This document shows positions 42,187-51,469 of a DNA stretch of 64,000 nucleotides, piece after piece. The DNA is from Tepidisphaeraceae bacterium (GTDB taxonomy: Bacteria; Planctomycetota; Phycisphaerae; Tepidisphaerales; Tepidisphaeraceae). The position numbers were made by a program, and so were the translations under genes. Each line of letters opens with the position of its first letter. Position 1 is the stretch's first letter. The notes below the pieces were generated by a model. That model was given only the letters and a program-made list of their open reading frames with translations. It was not told the origin of the DNA and searched no databases. The DNA lies in NCBI GenBank assembly GCA_035998445.1, contig DASYHQ010000008.1:1-64000 (forward strand), read 5' to 3'.

Positions 42187-44100
42187 ATGTGTGGAATTGC
42201 AGGCATCATCGCGTGGGATGAACGATATCGGACCTCGCGCCATACGCTGGCGCGGATGAGCGACGCCATTGCCCATCGCGGGCCAGATGGCGAGCGGCTC
42301 TGGTTCAACGACGAGGCGTCGGAGATCTCCCTCGACACGCCCCAGGTCGCGTTCGCCTTCCGCAGGCTCGCGGTCATCGACCCCGATCCGCGGTCGATGC
42401 AACCGTTCACGATCGACTTCAAGACGATGATCTTCAACGGTGAGATCTACAACTACCGCGAGCTGCGCGAGGAGCTGACCAGCGCCCGCCCCGACTACGA
42501 GTGGCGCACCAACGGCGACGCCGAGGTGCTGCTGGTCGCCTACGACACGTGGAAGGACGGCTTCATCAAGAAGCTGAACGGCATGTTCGCGCTGGCGATC
42601 TGGGACGAAGACCAGCAGTCGCTGTTGCTCGCCCGCGACCGCATGGGGCAAAAGCCGTTGTACTGGACGGCGTCCAACGCGGGCACGGCGACCGTGGTCG
42701 CGTTCGCATCTGAACTTGGGGCGCTGCGCCGGTTGCCCTGGTTCGATGCCACGCTGAGCCGGCCATCGCTCGAGCACTACTTGCGCTACGGATACATGGA
42801 AGGGTCGGCCGGTCACACGATTTTCACTTCCACCGCGATTCTGCCGCCGGCCACCATGGCCAAGTGGCAGTACGGCCGGCAGGTATGGAAGAAGGAATAC
42901 TACGACCCGAACCTGCGCTCGAGCGACGCCAGCCCCGCCAAGACCGTCGACCGGACGCGAGAACTGGTGGCGGCAGCCGTCCGGCGGCAGTTGGTCAGCG
43001 ATGCGCCGCTGGGCGTGTTCCTGTCGGGTGGGATCGACTCAGCCGTCATCGCCGCCTGCGCCCAGGCCGACGCGCCGACGCAGACGTTCTCCATCGGCTT
43101 CGAAAACAAGCAGTACGACGAGACCCCCTACGCCCGCGAGATCGCGGCCCACCTGGGCACCACGCACCACGAGTTCATGGTAAAGCCCGACGCCGTCAAC
43201 GACCTACCCATGCTGGCGACGGTGTTCGGCGAGCCCTTCGCGGACTCATCCGCGCTGCCCACGCATTACCTGGCGCGCGAGACGCGCCAGCTGGTGACCG
43301 TCGCGCTCAGTGGTGATGGTGGCGATGAACTGTTCGGCGGATACGCGCGGTACCGCGCCATGAAGTACGACTCGACCGTGCGCAGACTGCCCCGCTGGGT
43401 GCGGCGGCACCTGGCGACGCGCGGCGCTGAGATGGTGGCGTCGGCACACCCGAAGTCGCGCAAGTCGAAGATTGCGCGCTTCCTGCAGACGATCGACCAG
43501 GACGCCGGCAAACGATACGCCAGTTACCACCGCCTGTTCGACCCGCACATGATCGCAGACCTGTTCCGCGAGCACGCCGTCGACATGCACTACGTCGACT
43601 ACATCGCCGGCTCACTGGACGCCTGGATGGGCGACCGCGACGCCGTGCAGGCGGCGCTGGCGCTGGACCGCATTTCGTACCTGCCGAACGATCTGCTGAC
43701 GAAGGTCGATCGCGCCACGATGCTGCACGCCTTGGAAGTGCGCAGCCCGTTCCTCGACCCCGACCTCGTCACCTTCGCTGCTGGATTGGAGACGCAGGAA
43801 CTGATCGGTGGCGGCCCGAAGCGCATGCTGCGCGAGGCCTTCGGCAAGTTCCTGCCCGGCTGGGTCTTCACCCGCCAAAAGCAGGGCTTCGCCTTGCCGA
43901 TTGCCGACTGGTTCCGCAACGACGCGGCCGCCAAGGCGATGCTGAACGACTGCCTATTCGCCTCCGACTCGTTCGCCAGCACGTACTTCAACGGGAACGT
44001 GGTGCGGTACTTAGTTGAAGAACACGCGTCAGGCCGGGCCAATCATGCGGCTCGGTTGTATGCGCTGTTGATGCTGGAACTGTGGTGGCGTCAGCAGTAA
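42187..44100 (+). CDS. asnB: Glutamine-hydrolysing asparagine synthase (or AsnB-like amidotransferase)
   Basis: 637 residues, usual length. Starts MCGIAGI with the catalytic Cys2; the glutaminase domain has AHRGPDGE, FAFRRLAVID, MIFNGEIYNYRELR and a TNGDAEVLLVAY segment. The synthetase domain has the PP-loop LSGGIDSAVIAA (about residue 280) and SGDGGDELFGGYARY. It makes Asn from Asp, Gln and ATP, but many planctomycete homologues sit in polysaccharide clusters and amidate sugars; two glycosyltransferases lie 8 kb away, not adjacent. Confidence 0.94.
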   Translation: MCGIAGIIAWDERYRTSRHTLARMSDAIAHRGPDGERLWFNDEASEISLDTPQVAFAFRRLAVIDPDPRSMQPFTIDFKTMIFNGEIYNYRELREELTSARPDYEWRTNGDAEVLLVAYDTWKDGFIKKLNGMFALAIWDEDQQSLLLARDRMGQKPLYWTASNAGTATVVAFASELGALRRLPWFDATLSRPSLEHYLRYGYMEGSAGHTIFTSTAILPPATMAKWQYGRQVWKKEYYDPNLRSSDASPAKTVDRTRELVAAAVRRQLVSDAPLGVFLSGGIDSAVIAACAQADAPTQTFSIGFENKQYDETPYAREIAAHLGTTHHEFMVKPDAVNDLPMLATVFGEPFADSSALPTHYLARETRQLVTVALSGDGGDELFGGYARYRAMKYDSTVRRLPRWVRRHLATRGAEMVASAHPKSRKSKIARFLQTIDQDAGKRYASYHRLFDPHMIADLFREHAVDMHYVDYIAGSLDAWMGDRDAVQAALALDRISYLPNDLLTKVDRATMLHALEVRSPFLDPDLVTFAAGLETQELIGGGPKRMLREAFGKFLPGWVFTRQKQGFALPIADWFRNDAAAKAMLNDCLFASDSFASTYFNGNVVRYLVEEHASGRANHAARLYALLMLELWWRQQ

Positions 44101-44130
44101 GGTTGGCTCGATAGACAAGTGAAAAGAAAC

Positions 44131-44160
44131 TGGCCTGGTTGCTGAAGCAACCAGGCCAGT
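44131..44160 (+). terminator. Hairpin after asnB
   Basis: CTGGCCTGGTTGCT and AGCAACCAGGCCAG pair perfectly over 14 bp with a 2-base loop, 30 bases after asnB. The following sequence is ATTACGTTTT, a weak T-rich tail. Half of it (AAGCAACCAGGCCAGT) recurs just beyond the insertion sequence at 45074-45089. Confidence 0.65.
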
Positions 44161-44175
44161 ATTACGTTTTGACTA

Positions 44176-45072
44176 AGAGCCTGTTTCACAACCGGTGCGT
44201 GCCTACCATTGTGGAACGACACGGAGGTCATGATGAAGGAGCTGTTGCCCGACGTGGTGTGGGAGGACGTGCGGACGCTGTTGCCGTCCCACGCGGCGCA
44301 CCCCAAGGGGGGGCGCGGCTGGTGCGACGACCGCCAGTGCCTGCGTGGCATCCCGTTCGTCAAGCAGACCGGCATCCCCTGGCAGTACCTGCCAGCCGAG
44401 GCGTTCGGCGTCAGCGGCAGTACCTGCTGGCGACGCCTGCGCGACTGGACGGCCGCGGGCGTCTGGCCCGCGCTGCACCGCCGGGCGCTGGACCGCCTGG
44501 CGGCGGTCGGCGCGGTCGACCACAGCCTTGGCATCGTCGACGCCGCCAACGTGCGGGCCGTTTTTGGGGGGCGCACACCGGGCCCAACGCGGTCGACCGC
44601 GGCAAGCGTGGGTGCAAGCGTCACCTGATCGTCGACGCGTGCGGCACGACGCTGGCCGTCTGCACGACCGCGGCGAACGTGCGCGACGAGCAGGCGGTGC
44701 CGACGCTGCTGCACCGGCTGGCGGCCATGGGGCTGCGCGTGGGCAGCCTGCACGGCGACCGGGGCTACGGCTTCCCGGCCACGCGTCGATTGGTCGCCGA
44801 TGCGGGCATCGAGCCCGTGCTCGCCGAACGCGCCGACCCCGGCCGACCGCGCAAGGACGGTCGGCCGCGTCGCGTCGCCGACCACGGCAGCGGCCTGGGC
44901 GTGATCCGCCGCGTCGTCGAGCAGACGCTGGCGAACTTCGGCCACAGCCGGCGCATCAAACTGTGCTACGAGAAGTGCCACGCGCACTTCCAGGCGTTCC
45001 ACGACCTGACCGCCGCGATGCTCTGTTACACCCGCCTCCGCCACTACCGAAGCGGGTTGTGAAACAGGCTCT
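44176..45072 (+). mobile_element. IS5-family insertion sequence, complete
   Basis: Perfect 18-bp terminal inverted repeats AGAGCCTGTTTCACAACC and GGTTGTGAAACAGGCTCT bound an 897-bp element flanked by TA on both sides, a probable target duplication. It holds one transposase gene in two frames. Both ends and the coding content look intact. Confidence 0.92.
44233..45062 (+). CDS. IS5-family (IS427/IS1031-like) transposase, expressed by -1 frameshift
   Basis: First frame from MKELLPDVVWEDVRTLLPSH, with GGAGG upstream, contains the DUF4096-type DNA-binding part and the first catalytic Asp in IVDAANVRAVFGG. The second frame carries KRHLIVDACGTTLAVCTT, LHGDRGYGFPATRRLV (second Asp) and the Glu region QTLANFGHSRRIKLCYEK. 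The switch is at TTTTTGGGGGG (about 44569): reading back one base yields FGG-AHTGPNAVDRG. Without the shift the first frame stops at 44628. Confidence 0.9.
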
Positions 45073-45119
45073 TAAGCAACCAGGCCAGTTTCAATCCATC
45101 GAATTCAAGGAAGCCTACC

Positions 45120-45773
45120 CTACAGCGCGTGCAAGTGCCGGATGATCAACCCCGTGTGTACGTAGATGACGTCCTCGGCAATGTTCGTGCAGTGGTCGCC
45201 GATGCGCTCCAGATTCTTGGCCATCATGATGTTGCCGAAGTTCACTTCGGTGTCGCTGCCCTGCATGTTCGAGAGCATGTCCTGGACGATCTGTGCGTAG
45301 AGCGCGTCGACGACGTCGTCGCTGCGGACGACTTCCTTGGCCAGGTTCTGGTCGCCGAGGTTTAGGGCCTTCAGGGTGCTGCGGAGCAGGTTGACGACGC
45401 TGTTGCCCATCAGCTTCAGGTCGGCCGGGGCGCGGTAGTTGTGCTCCAGCACAAGCGGGCGGACGCGCTGGGCGCAGTTCACGGCACAGTCGGCGATGCG
45501 TTCGAGGTCGGAGTTGGCCTTGATCACCGTCATGATGATGCGAAGGTCGATCGCGGTGGGCTGGTGCAGCGCCAGGAGGTTGATCGCGAGCTTCTCGATC
45601 TCCACCTCCTCGTCGTCCACGCGCTTGTCGGTCGCGATCGTCTGCTCGGCGAGGCGCTCGTTGCAGGACACGATGGAGTCGACCGACTGTTCGACCACCT
45701 GTTGCACGAGTGCGCTCATGCGGGCCAGGCGGTTCTGGAGGGTCTCAAGCTGATCGGTGAAGTTGATGGCCAT
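45120..45773 (-). CDS. phoU: Phosphate-signalling protein PhoU
   Basis: 217 residues from MAINFTDQLETLQNRL. Two PhoU repeats of three helices, each with the metal-binding motif: IKANSDLERIADCAVNCAQR and MMAKNLERIGDHCTNIAEDV. PhoU restrains the PhoR kinase via the Pst transporter. pstSCAB and phoBR are not in the window, so this is a separate copy or a dispersed regulon. Confidence 0.94.
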   Translation of the reverse strand: MAINFTDQLETLQNRLARMSALVQQVVEQSVDSIVSCNERLAEQTIATDKRVDDEEVEIEKLAINLLALHQPTAIDLRIIMTVIKANSDLERIADCAVNCAQRVRPLVLEHNYRAPADLKLMGNSVVNLLRSTLKALNLGDQNLAKEVVRSDDVVDALYAQIVQDMLSNMQGSDTEVNFGNIMMAKNLERIGDHCTNIAEDVIYVHTGLIIRHLHAL

Positions 45774-45958
45774 GGGTGAACGCCTGCCGTGACCGCGTCG
45801 CGCGGGAACTGTCGTCCCATCGCGGCGGCATACCTGTTTCGGGCGGCAAGGAAATCTTGCCACCATCGCGCCAGTTTAACGCATCGGCTGAAGATTCATA
45901 GCGCTTAACAGGGGCAAGATTCGGAATTAACGCGCCCCTAGCGAACGCCCCCGTGTCA

Positions 45959-46474
45959 CTACACTGGTTTGGCCGCCTCAGTGAGCAGGTTCCCCGCCCC
46001 TTCCAATGGGCCGCTCACCGCATCCGACGACTGGACCGCCGGCGTGTCATCCCGCAGGTTTGAAACGGTCGCCGTGCGCACCCAGTCGAGGTATCCGAAG
46101 CGCCAGAGGTATGCGAACCCGATGAGGATCACGCCGAAGAAGAAGAGCATGTCGACGATCGCCACCTGCCGCACCGCGAACGCGTCGGGCAGGCCCGATT
46201 CTTTGGCAATGCGCACCGCGTCGCCCCAGGCCACCGCCCAGGGGTAGAACAGCGCGATCTCGACGGCGAACACGAGGTACACGAGCGCAACGATGTAGAA
46301 GCGCAGATCGAACTGCACCCAGTTGCTGCCGATCGACGGCTCGCCGCACTCGTACGCTTCGAGCTTCTGCGCATTGGGCAGCTTCGGTCGCGCCAGCGAC
46401 CCGATGGTCAGGTTCGCGAAGACGAACACCCCGCCAAGCACGACGAAGAGGACGATGGAGAGCAGGACTTCCAT
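45959..46474 (-). CDS. nuoA: NADH-quinone oxidoreductase subunit A
   Basis: 171 residues. Three helices with the family signature KLEAYECGEPSIGSNWVQFD, then LRFYIVALVYLVFAVEIALF YPW in the second helix region. NuoA is a membrane subunit of complex I. The normal family length is about 120-150; the extra C-terminal part is Ser/Asp-rich. In this window no nuoB or other nuo gene follows, so the subunit is isolated from its operon. Confidence 0.93.
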   Translation of the reverse strand: MEVLLSIVLFVVLGGVFVFANLTIGSLARPKLPNAQKLEAYECGEPSIGSNWVQFDLRFYIVALVYLVFAVEIALFYPWAVAWGDAVRIAKESGLPDAFAVRQVAIVDMLFFFGVILIGFAYLWRFGYLDWVRTATVSNLRDDTPAVQSSDAVSGPLEGAGNLLTEAAKPV

Positions 46475-46550
46475 GGCGACCTCGGAGTATAGGATTGCAC
46501 GCTCGACGAAGAAAGCCCGCGGCCCCCGCCTAGTTTAGCCCCACCCCGCC

Positions 46551-47270
46551 CTCTTCTGTAGGACGGGCATTCCTGCCTGTCTTTCCCCCCGTCTGCTTCT
46601 CCCCCCGTATTCAATCTAGAAGAGTTAGACGCGAAGGCCGCGAAGGAGTCGCGAAGGTGGCGCGAAGAAGAGGTTGAACCACAGAGGACACAGAGCGCAC
46701 AGAGGCAGACACGGAGCAGGAAATGCCTTTGATTGGGATTTGGTGCTTGGTCATTTGTTTGGCATTGGGGCTTGGGATTTGGCTTTATTGCAGAATACGG
46801 GAGAACCCCGAAGGCACAACGGCGCGAAGGAGGACCCGAAGAAAAAGCCGATGGCGTTGCGCTCAATCGAGGTCAATCGCGCAGCGCGACCGTAGAGATG
46901 GATAGCGTGCTCTTTGACAACCGAACAGTGTGTGTACGAGACGTCGCGGCGACGTTCACGCCCCAACCGATGGTGCAAAATGGTGCAGAATGGTGCACGA
47001 ATTCGCGAATCGCCTTACCCAAACCGCCGTCGAGAGCCGCGGTGGTCCGAAGTTTTTGTGTCCTCCTTCGCGTCTGCTTCGCGACTTCGCGCCTTCGCGT
47101 CTCTTTTGACTTCATGGAAGCGCAACACAAGAGAGACGGACAAGAATGTCCGTCCCACCGGCGGAGAGACACAGGCAAGAATGCCTGTGACGCAGAAGAG
47201 AGGCAGAGAGTACGGGGGGACAGGCAGACGGGGGGAGAGACAGGCAGGAATGCCTGTCCTACAGAAGACA
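46551..47270. repeat. Nested-palindrome composite element, copy 2 (inverted)
   Basis: Begins CTTCTGTAGGACGGGCATTC and ends GCAGGAATGCCTGTCCTACA. Its core is reversed relative to the other two copies: GATAGCGTGCTCTTTGACAA at 46901, preceded by CGTAGAGATG, with three phased ATGGTGCA units at about 46969-46998. A stretch ACCACAGAGGACACAGAGCG near 46678 and mirrored C/T-rich stretches near 47060-47105 fill the arms. Confidence 0.85.
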
Positions 47271-47384
47271 GAAACGGATCTCTTTCTTCTCGTGAATACG
47301 GGGGGAGATCCTTCGGACTACCTCAGGATGACGATCTGTGCGGCCGTTTCGTCAAGTGCATGGCGCGGGGAAGGCGGCGACGGC

Positions 47385-50081
47385 CTACTGCACCGGCACT
47401 TCCTCGTTCAGGATGCGGGTGCCGATCTGTTCCTTCACACCGCTGCGGATGCGGCCGTTGGGGGGCAGGTTGACGTTGCTGAACTTGTAGCGCTTCAGCA
47501 TCGTGCGGCCGGGGCCAAGATCCGTCACCAGCCGTTCCTGGCGCGCCTGGCCGGGGCAGATCGCGAAGGCGTTGTAGTCGATCGCCTCGTTGCCGTAGTT
47601 CGTGATCATCTGCTGCACGAGGATGTCGTTGCCCTCGCGGAGCGCGATCGTCTGGATGCCCACGTCGCTCAGGCCCAGCGTGACGGTGATCGGCACGGTG
47701 AAGTTGACGTTCTTGTCGGCCTGCACGGCGAACTCGGCGTCCAGCGTCTTGGGGCCGGCGAAGCTGTTGTATGGGAACTCGATCGCGATCTCGCGGTCGA
47801 ACGTCTCGCCGGGGTTCAGGCTGAACGTGAAGGTCGGCGGGTTCAGCGTCCAACCGTTGGGCGCCCGCAGCTTCACCTGACCGGAGATCGCCTGCCGGTA
47901 CGGGTTGCTGAATCGCAGGTGCCGCTCGTGCGGCTTGAAACTGCTTTCGAGCAGCGGGTTGTCGATCGACACGCTGGCGCGCATCTGGGCCAGCGGCGCG
48001 TCGACGTTCACCAGGATCGTCGGCATCGCGCCGACGCTCAGCAGCATCTTCCCGTCGGCGGCGCCGGGGTTGGCCAGCAGTGGCGTGGTGTTGCCCCACA
48101 AATCGATGCGGGCCGGCCGTTCACCCAGGTCGATCGTCAGCTGCTTGACCGTCTCACCGCTGGCCTTGCCCGGCACGGCCGATCGGTCCCACAGCACCAC
48201 GATGCCCTGCCCGGCGCGGTCAAACAGAAACGCCTCGATGCCCTCGGCCATCGGCATCTTGCCCTTGTACGTGGCGCCGCTCAGCGTGGTCATGAGCGTG
48301 CGCACGATCATCAGCAATTCTTGCGGCTGCTTGCTGAAGCCCTGCCCATGGCGCTTCACCGTGAACGGGAGCGGCACGTCGATGCGGGCGGCGCCACCGG
48401 CCAGCGCGTAGACGATGCGCTCGGCGAAGTCGCGGATCTGCATCTGCCGGCCGTACTGCTTGGCGTCCAGCAACTGAAGCGACACCGACAACGCCGGTGG
48501 CGCACCGGTCGCCCCGCCCGACGCCTGCGCGGTTCGTTGGGCGGTCAGGTCGTCCATGTACAACGGCAACTGGCTCGGCAGCACGCTGGGCGGCACCGAG
48601 AGCGCCACCGTCGCCGGCATTTCCCCATCCAGCTCGTACCAGGCCGGCCAGGGCATCGCCAGGTCGGGCTTCATCAGCAGATTGGCGAACTCGGCATAGA
48701 CGGCGTGATACACCTGCCGCATCGCAGGATCGGTGACGAACGCGTCGGTGCCGTCGGCCCCAAGCTGCCAGCGATCGAGGTGATTTGCATGCCGGGCCAG
48801 CAGGTAAGACAGCTGAGGCTGCCATGCTTCCTTCGGCGCTTTCAGCAGGCCGGGCCAGCCCAGACCACCCAGCCGCTGGTTCATCTCCGGTGGCGGTTCG
48901 GTGAGGCAGGCGGTGGGCGCGACGCCCATGGCCTGCAGTTGTTCGAGCAGCGTGTCGAAGCGGATCGAGTCGACGCTCTCGATGTCGCCCGAGGCGCTCC
49001 AGACCGCCAGCTTCACCCGCCCCACCGACAGGTAGGGCAGCAGTTCCGGCAGTTCGTCCCAGCCGTCGAACGGCAGGTCGAGGGCCGTCACGCCAAACCG
49101 CGCATCGGGCATCGAGCCGCGCAACGGCCAACGGTCGGCAAGCTGGATGAACGCCAGTTCCTGTTCACCCACGTAATGGCCGCCACTGCTCATCACGAGG
49201 TGCGCCTCGTACCACCCCGCGGGCAGTTCGGGCAGCGACATCGTGACGTGCTTGCGGTTGGGGCCGAGCACTTGGGCGCCGGTCATGTCGAGCACGCCAC
49301 TGCGCTGGTAGACGGACTTGCCGTCGGCGTCGGTGATGACCAGCTGGGCCGAGAGGTCGTCGGTAAACTTGTCGTTCACCAGCACGCCGACCCGTCGCGA
49401 GTCACCGGGGCGGAAGATGTTGCCTGGGCGGTCGGTGCTAAGGGTGACCTGCGGCACCTGCGAGACCTTGATGTCGTCAAACCACGCGCTGCCGCGAATG
49501 TCCTGCGGGAACAGCGCCTGTTTGCCAAGGGTGGTCGGCCGGTAGATCGCCGGTTGCAGCAGGCTTAGTTCCACGACGAGGTAGGTGGCGTCTGGGTCGG
49601 TCGCGGTCAGCTCGACGGCGATCTTCTGCCAATCGCGGTTGCCAGCGGGGGAAACGAACGGCTCGGACCGGACGATGCTGGCTTCAACGGGGCGATGGTC
49701 GAGATCGGTAAAGTAGGCGGTCATCCGCACCCGCGCGTGAGCCATTGGTGTGGTCTGGCAGAACCCCTCGACGCGGTAGTGGGCGTCCCGTTCAATCTTG
49801 ATCCGACCCGATTCGTACCGGTAGACGAGGCTGCCACCGTTGAGGTCGTATCGAAAGCTGTACTTGCCACTTCGGGCGCGGTCGGAGGCAAGCTGGCCGT
49901 TGACGTAGTGCGGCTGGGCGTCCCCTTCCACCTTCACCCAGTTCATGGGCAGCGGTTCGACGTTGCCAAGCTGGCGCTCCTCGAAATCAAAGCTGCGCAA
50001 CACCCGCCGGGCGTCGGTGGTCTGACCGTGCGCCAGGGACGCCAATGAGAGCAGGAGGATGAGGGCGGAGAGGGCGCGCAT
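47385..50081 (-). CDS. Large secreted protein with beta-sandwich and glycosidase-like regions, unknown
   Basis: 898 residues with a signal peptide (MRALSALILLLSLASLAHGQ). The N-terminal third resembles a carbohydrate-binding beta-sandwich (SFDFEERQLG, HYRVEGFCQTTPMAHARVRM, GSAWFDDIKVSQVP). The centre (about 320-560) has a barrel-like pattern (LPFDGWDELPELLPYLSVGR, LDRWQLGADGTDAF) as in glycoside hydrolases, but the catalytic pair is not identifiable. The end has NEW3-like beta domains (PNGWTLNPPTFTFSLNPGET). Probably cell-surface or periplasmic polysaccharide-related; inference only. Confidence 0.7.
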   Translation of the reverse strand: MRALSALILLLSLASLAHGQTTDARRVLRSFDFEERQLGNVEPLPMNWVKVEGDAQPHYVNGQLASDRARSGKYSFRYDLNGGSLVYRYESGRIKIERDAHYRVEGFCQTTPMAHARVRMTAYFTDLDHRPVEASIVRSEPFVSPAGNRDWQKIAVELTATDPDATYLVVELSLLQPAIYRPTTLGKQALFPQDIRGSAWFDDIKVSQVPQVTLSTDRPGNIFRPGDSRRVGVLVNDKFTDDLSAQLVITDADGKSVYQRSGVLDMTGAQVLGPNRKHVTMSLPELPAGWYEAHLVMSSGGHYVGEQELAFIQLADRWPLRGSMPDARFGVTALDLPFDGWDELPELLPYLSVGRVKLAVWSASGDIESVDSIRFDTLLEQLQAMGVAPTACLTEPPPEMNQRLGGLGWPGLLKAPKEAWQPQLSYLLARHANHLDRWQLGADGTDAFVTDPAMRQVYHAVYAEFANLLMKPDLAMPWPAWYELDGEMPATVALSVPPSVLPSQLPLYMDDLTAQRTAQASGGATGAPPALSVSLQLLDAKQYGRQMQIRDFAERIVYALAGGAARIDVPLPFTVKRHGQGFSKQPQELLMIVRTLMTTLSGATYKGKMPMAEGIEAFLFDRAGQGIVVLWDRSAVPGKASGETVKQLTIDLGERPARIDLWGNTTPLLANPGAADGKMLLSVGAMPTILVNVDAPLAQMRASVSIDNPLLESSFKPHERHLRFSNPYRQAISGQVKLRAPNGWTLNPPTFTFSLNPGETFDREIAIEFPYNSFAGPKTLDAEFAVQADKNVNFTVPITVTLGLSDVGIQTIALREGNDILVQQMITNYGNEAIDYNAFAICPGQARQERLVTDLGPGRTMLKRYKFSNVNLPPNGRIRSGVKEQIGTRILNEEVPVQ

Positions 50082-50167
50082 GGTCCGTATGAGCGTTATC
50101 GGACCGACGGCGCGTAGAACTTTGATTTACAAAGGGAATTTTTTCGGACGCGTCAGAATTGCCCCAC

Positions 50168-50234
50168 ATAGCCCCAGGCTTGCCCGGGTTCTTCTTCGTT
50201 CATCGATAAGACCCCCGGGCAAGCCCGGGGCTAT
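50168..50234. repeat. Palindromic intergenic repeat
   Basis: Arms ATAGCCCCAGGCTTGCCCGG and CCGGGCAAGCCCGGGGCTAT, nearly perfect, about 28 bases apart, between the promoter side of the secreted-protein gene and the end of the small gene at 50254. Confidence 0.8.
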
Positions 50235-50253
50235 AGGAGAAGCAACACGACCG

Positions 50254-50448
50254 TCACGCTTTCGACTTGCTCGCGCTTTTGCGTCCACTGCCGGACTTCT
50301 TCCCACCCCCGGACTGTTTGTTGACGGTGGCCCAGGCGCGGCGTTCGGCTTCCTTCTTCGACGTGCCGCGCTTCTCGTAGCCTTCCTCGATGTGCTCGGC
50401 CTTTCGCTTCTGCTTATCCGTGTAACTGGACTTGTCGCCTTGTGGCAT
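50254..50448 (-). CDS. Small basic protein annotated elsewhere as plasmid-stabilisation-like
   Basis: 64 residues, MPQGDKSSYTDKQKRKAEHI then EEGYEKRGTSKKEAERRAWA and a Lys/Ser/Gly tail. This pattern (KQKRKAEHIEEGYE, AERRAWATVNK) is a widespread small family often named plasmid stabilisation protein, without good functional evidence. A strong candidate for a nucleic-acid-associated or stress-related small protein. The start has GGAGGTGCC upstream. Confidence 0.8.
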   Translation of the reverse strand: MPQGDKSSYTDKQKRKAEHIEEGYEKRGTSKKEAERRAWATVNKQSGGGKKSGSGRKSASKSKA

Positions 50449-50605
50449 GGCACCTCCGGGTTAGAGATGCCCGGTCACGAGCAAACGCCGCACCAGCTCA
50501 CCACCAGTCGCTGTTTCAGAACTTCACTGAGACCACGCACGCGACGGCTGGCACCCGCTTTGTTACCGACCACAGAGCAACTTGAAGCCTTAACGGAGGT
50601 TCGGA

Positions 50606-51385
50606 ATGACGCAGGCGATAATGGACACGATCAGGCCCGCACAGGAAAAAATCAGCTCGGCGATGTCGCAGGTGTCGGCCGGGCCGAGGGTGAACGTGGC
50701 GGCGCCGGAGCGACTCGCCAGCGTCGCAGTTGGCGCCGTGCTGGCGGGCTTAGGCCTTAAACGCCGGGATCCGCTCGGCGTGGCCATGCTGGCGGTGGCG
50801 GCGGGATTGACCTACCGCGCGACGACCGGCTACTGCCACGCGTACGGTGTACTGGGCATGCGCTCGGCCGAACGCCCCGCGGCGCCGGAAGAGTACGACG
50901 AGTCGGGCATCCACGTCACACATTCTGTCACCATCGCCCGCCCGCGCACCGAACTGTTCGCGTTCTGGCGTCAATTCGAAAATCTCCCGCGCTTCATGGA
51001 CCACCTGAAGGAGGTCCGCACGCTCGCCGGCAACCGCTCGCACTGGGTCGCCAAGGCCCCCGCGGGTCGCAGCGTGGAATGGGACGCGGAGATCATCAAC
51101 GAGGTCCAAGATGAGGTGATCGCCTGGCGGTCGCTGGCCAACGCAGACGTCGACAACGCCGGCAGCGTCCGCTTCATCCAGGCCCCAGCCGGCCGCGGCA
51201 CGGTCGTGAAGGTGACGATCGACTATATCCCCCCGGCCGGCGTGGTCGGCAAGTGGGTCGCGACGCTGTTCGGTGAGGAACCCAAGCAGCAAATCCGTGA
51301 GGATTTGCGCCGCTTCAAACGCCTTATGGAGACCGGGGAGATCCCGACGATCGAAGGCCAGTCCAAAGGCAGTTGCGGCGCCTGA
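50606..51385 (+). CDS. Membrane-anchored SRPBCC (polyketide-cyclase-like) protein
   Basis: 259 residues with GGAGG seven bases before the ATG. The N-terminal part has two short membrane stretches as in DUF2892 (RLASVAVGAVLAGLGL, LGVAMLAVAAGLTYRATTGY). The C-terminal part (about 105-240) is an SRPBCC domain: VTHSVTIARPRTELFAFWRQ, FENLPRFMDHLKEV and VKVTIDYIPPAGVVGKWVAT. Such proteins bind hydrophobic ligands or affect cell-surface stress; the ligand is unknown. It is followed by an alcohol dehydrogenase gene, a pairing often seen in soil bacteria. Confidence 0.85.
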   Translation: MTQAIMDTIRPAQEKISSAMSQVSAGPRVNVAAPERLASVAVGAVLAGLGLKRRDPLGVAMLAVAAGLTYRATTGYCHAYGVLGMRSAERPAAPEEYDESGIHVTHSVTIARPRTELFAFWRQFENLPRFMDHLKEVRTLAGNRSHWVAKAPAGRSVEWDAEIINEVQDEVIAWRSLANADVDNAGSVRFIQAPAGRGTVVKVTIDYIPPAGVVGKWVATLFGEEPKQQIREDLRRFKRLMETGEIPTIEGQSKGSCGA

Positions 51386-51404
51386 ATGCCACGCGCGTGA
51401 ACCG

Positions 51405-51428
51405 GGCTGGTCGCTTTAGCAACCAGCC
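51405..51428 (+). terminator. Hairpin after the SRPBCC gene
   Basis: GGCTGGTCGC and GCAACCAGCC pair with one mismatch around TTTA. No T-run follows, so it may slow rather than end transcription towards the dehydrogenase. Confidence 0.45.
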
Positions 51429-51469
51429 ATCCCCCACATAGATAACACGACAAGACCACGGAGCCCGTC

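Noticed and set aside
46914-49568. 884-codon plus-strand frame
   Set aside because: It is antisense to the secreted 898-residue protein, with a His/Arg/Gln-rich shadow composition and no domains.
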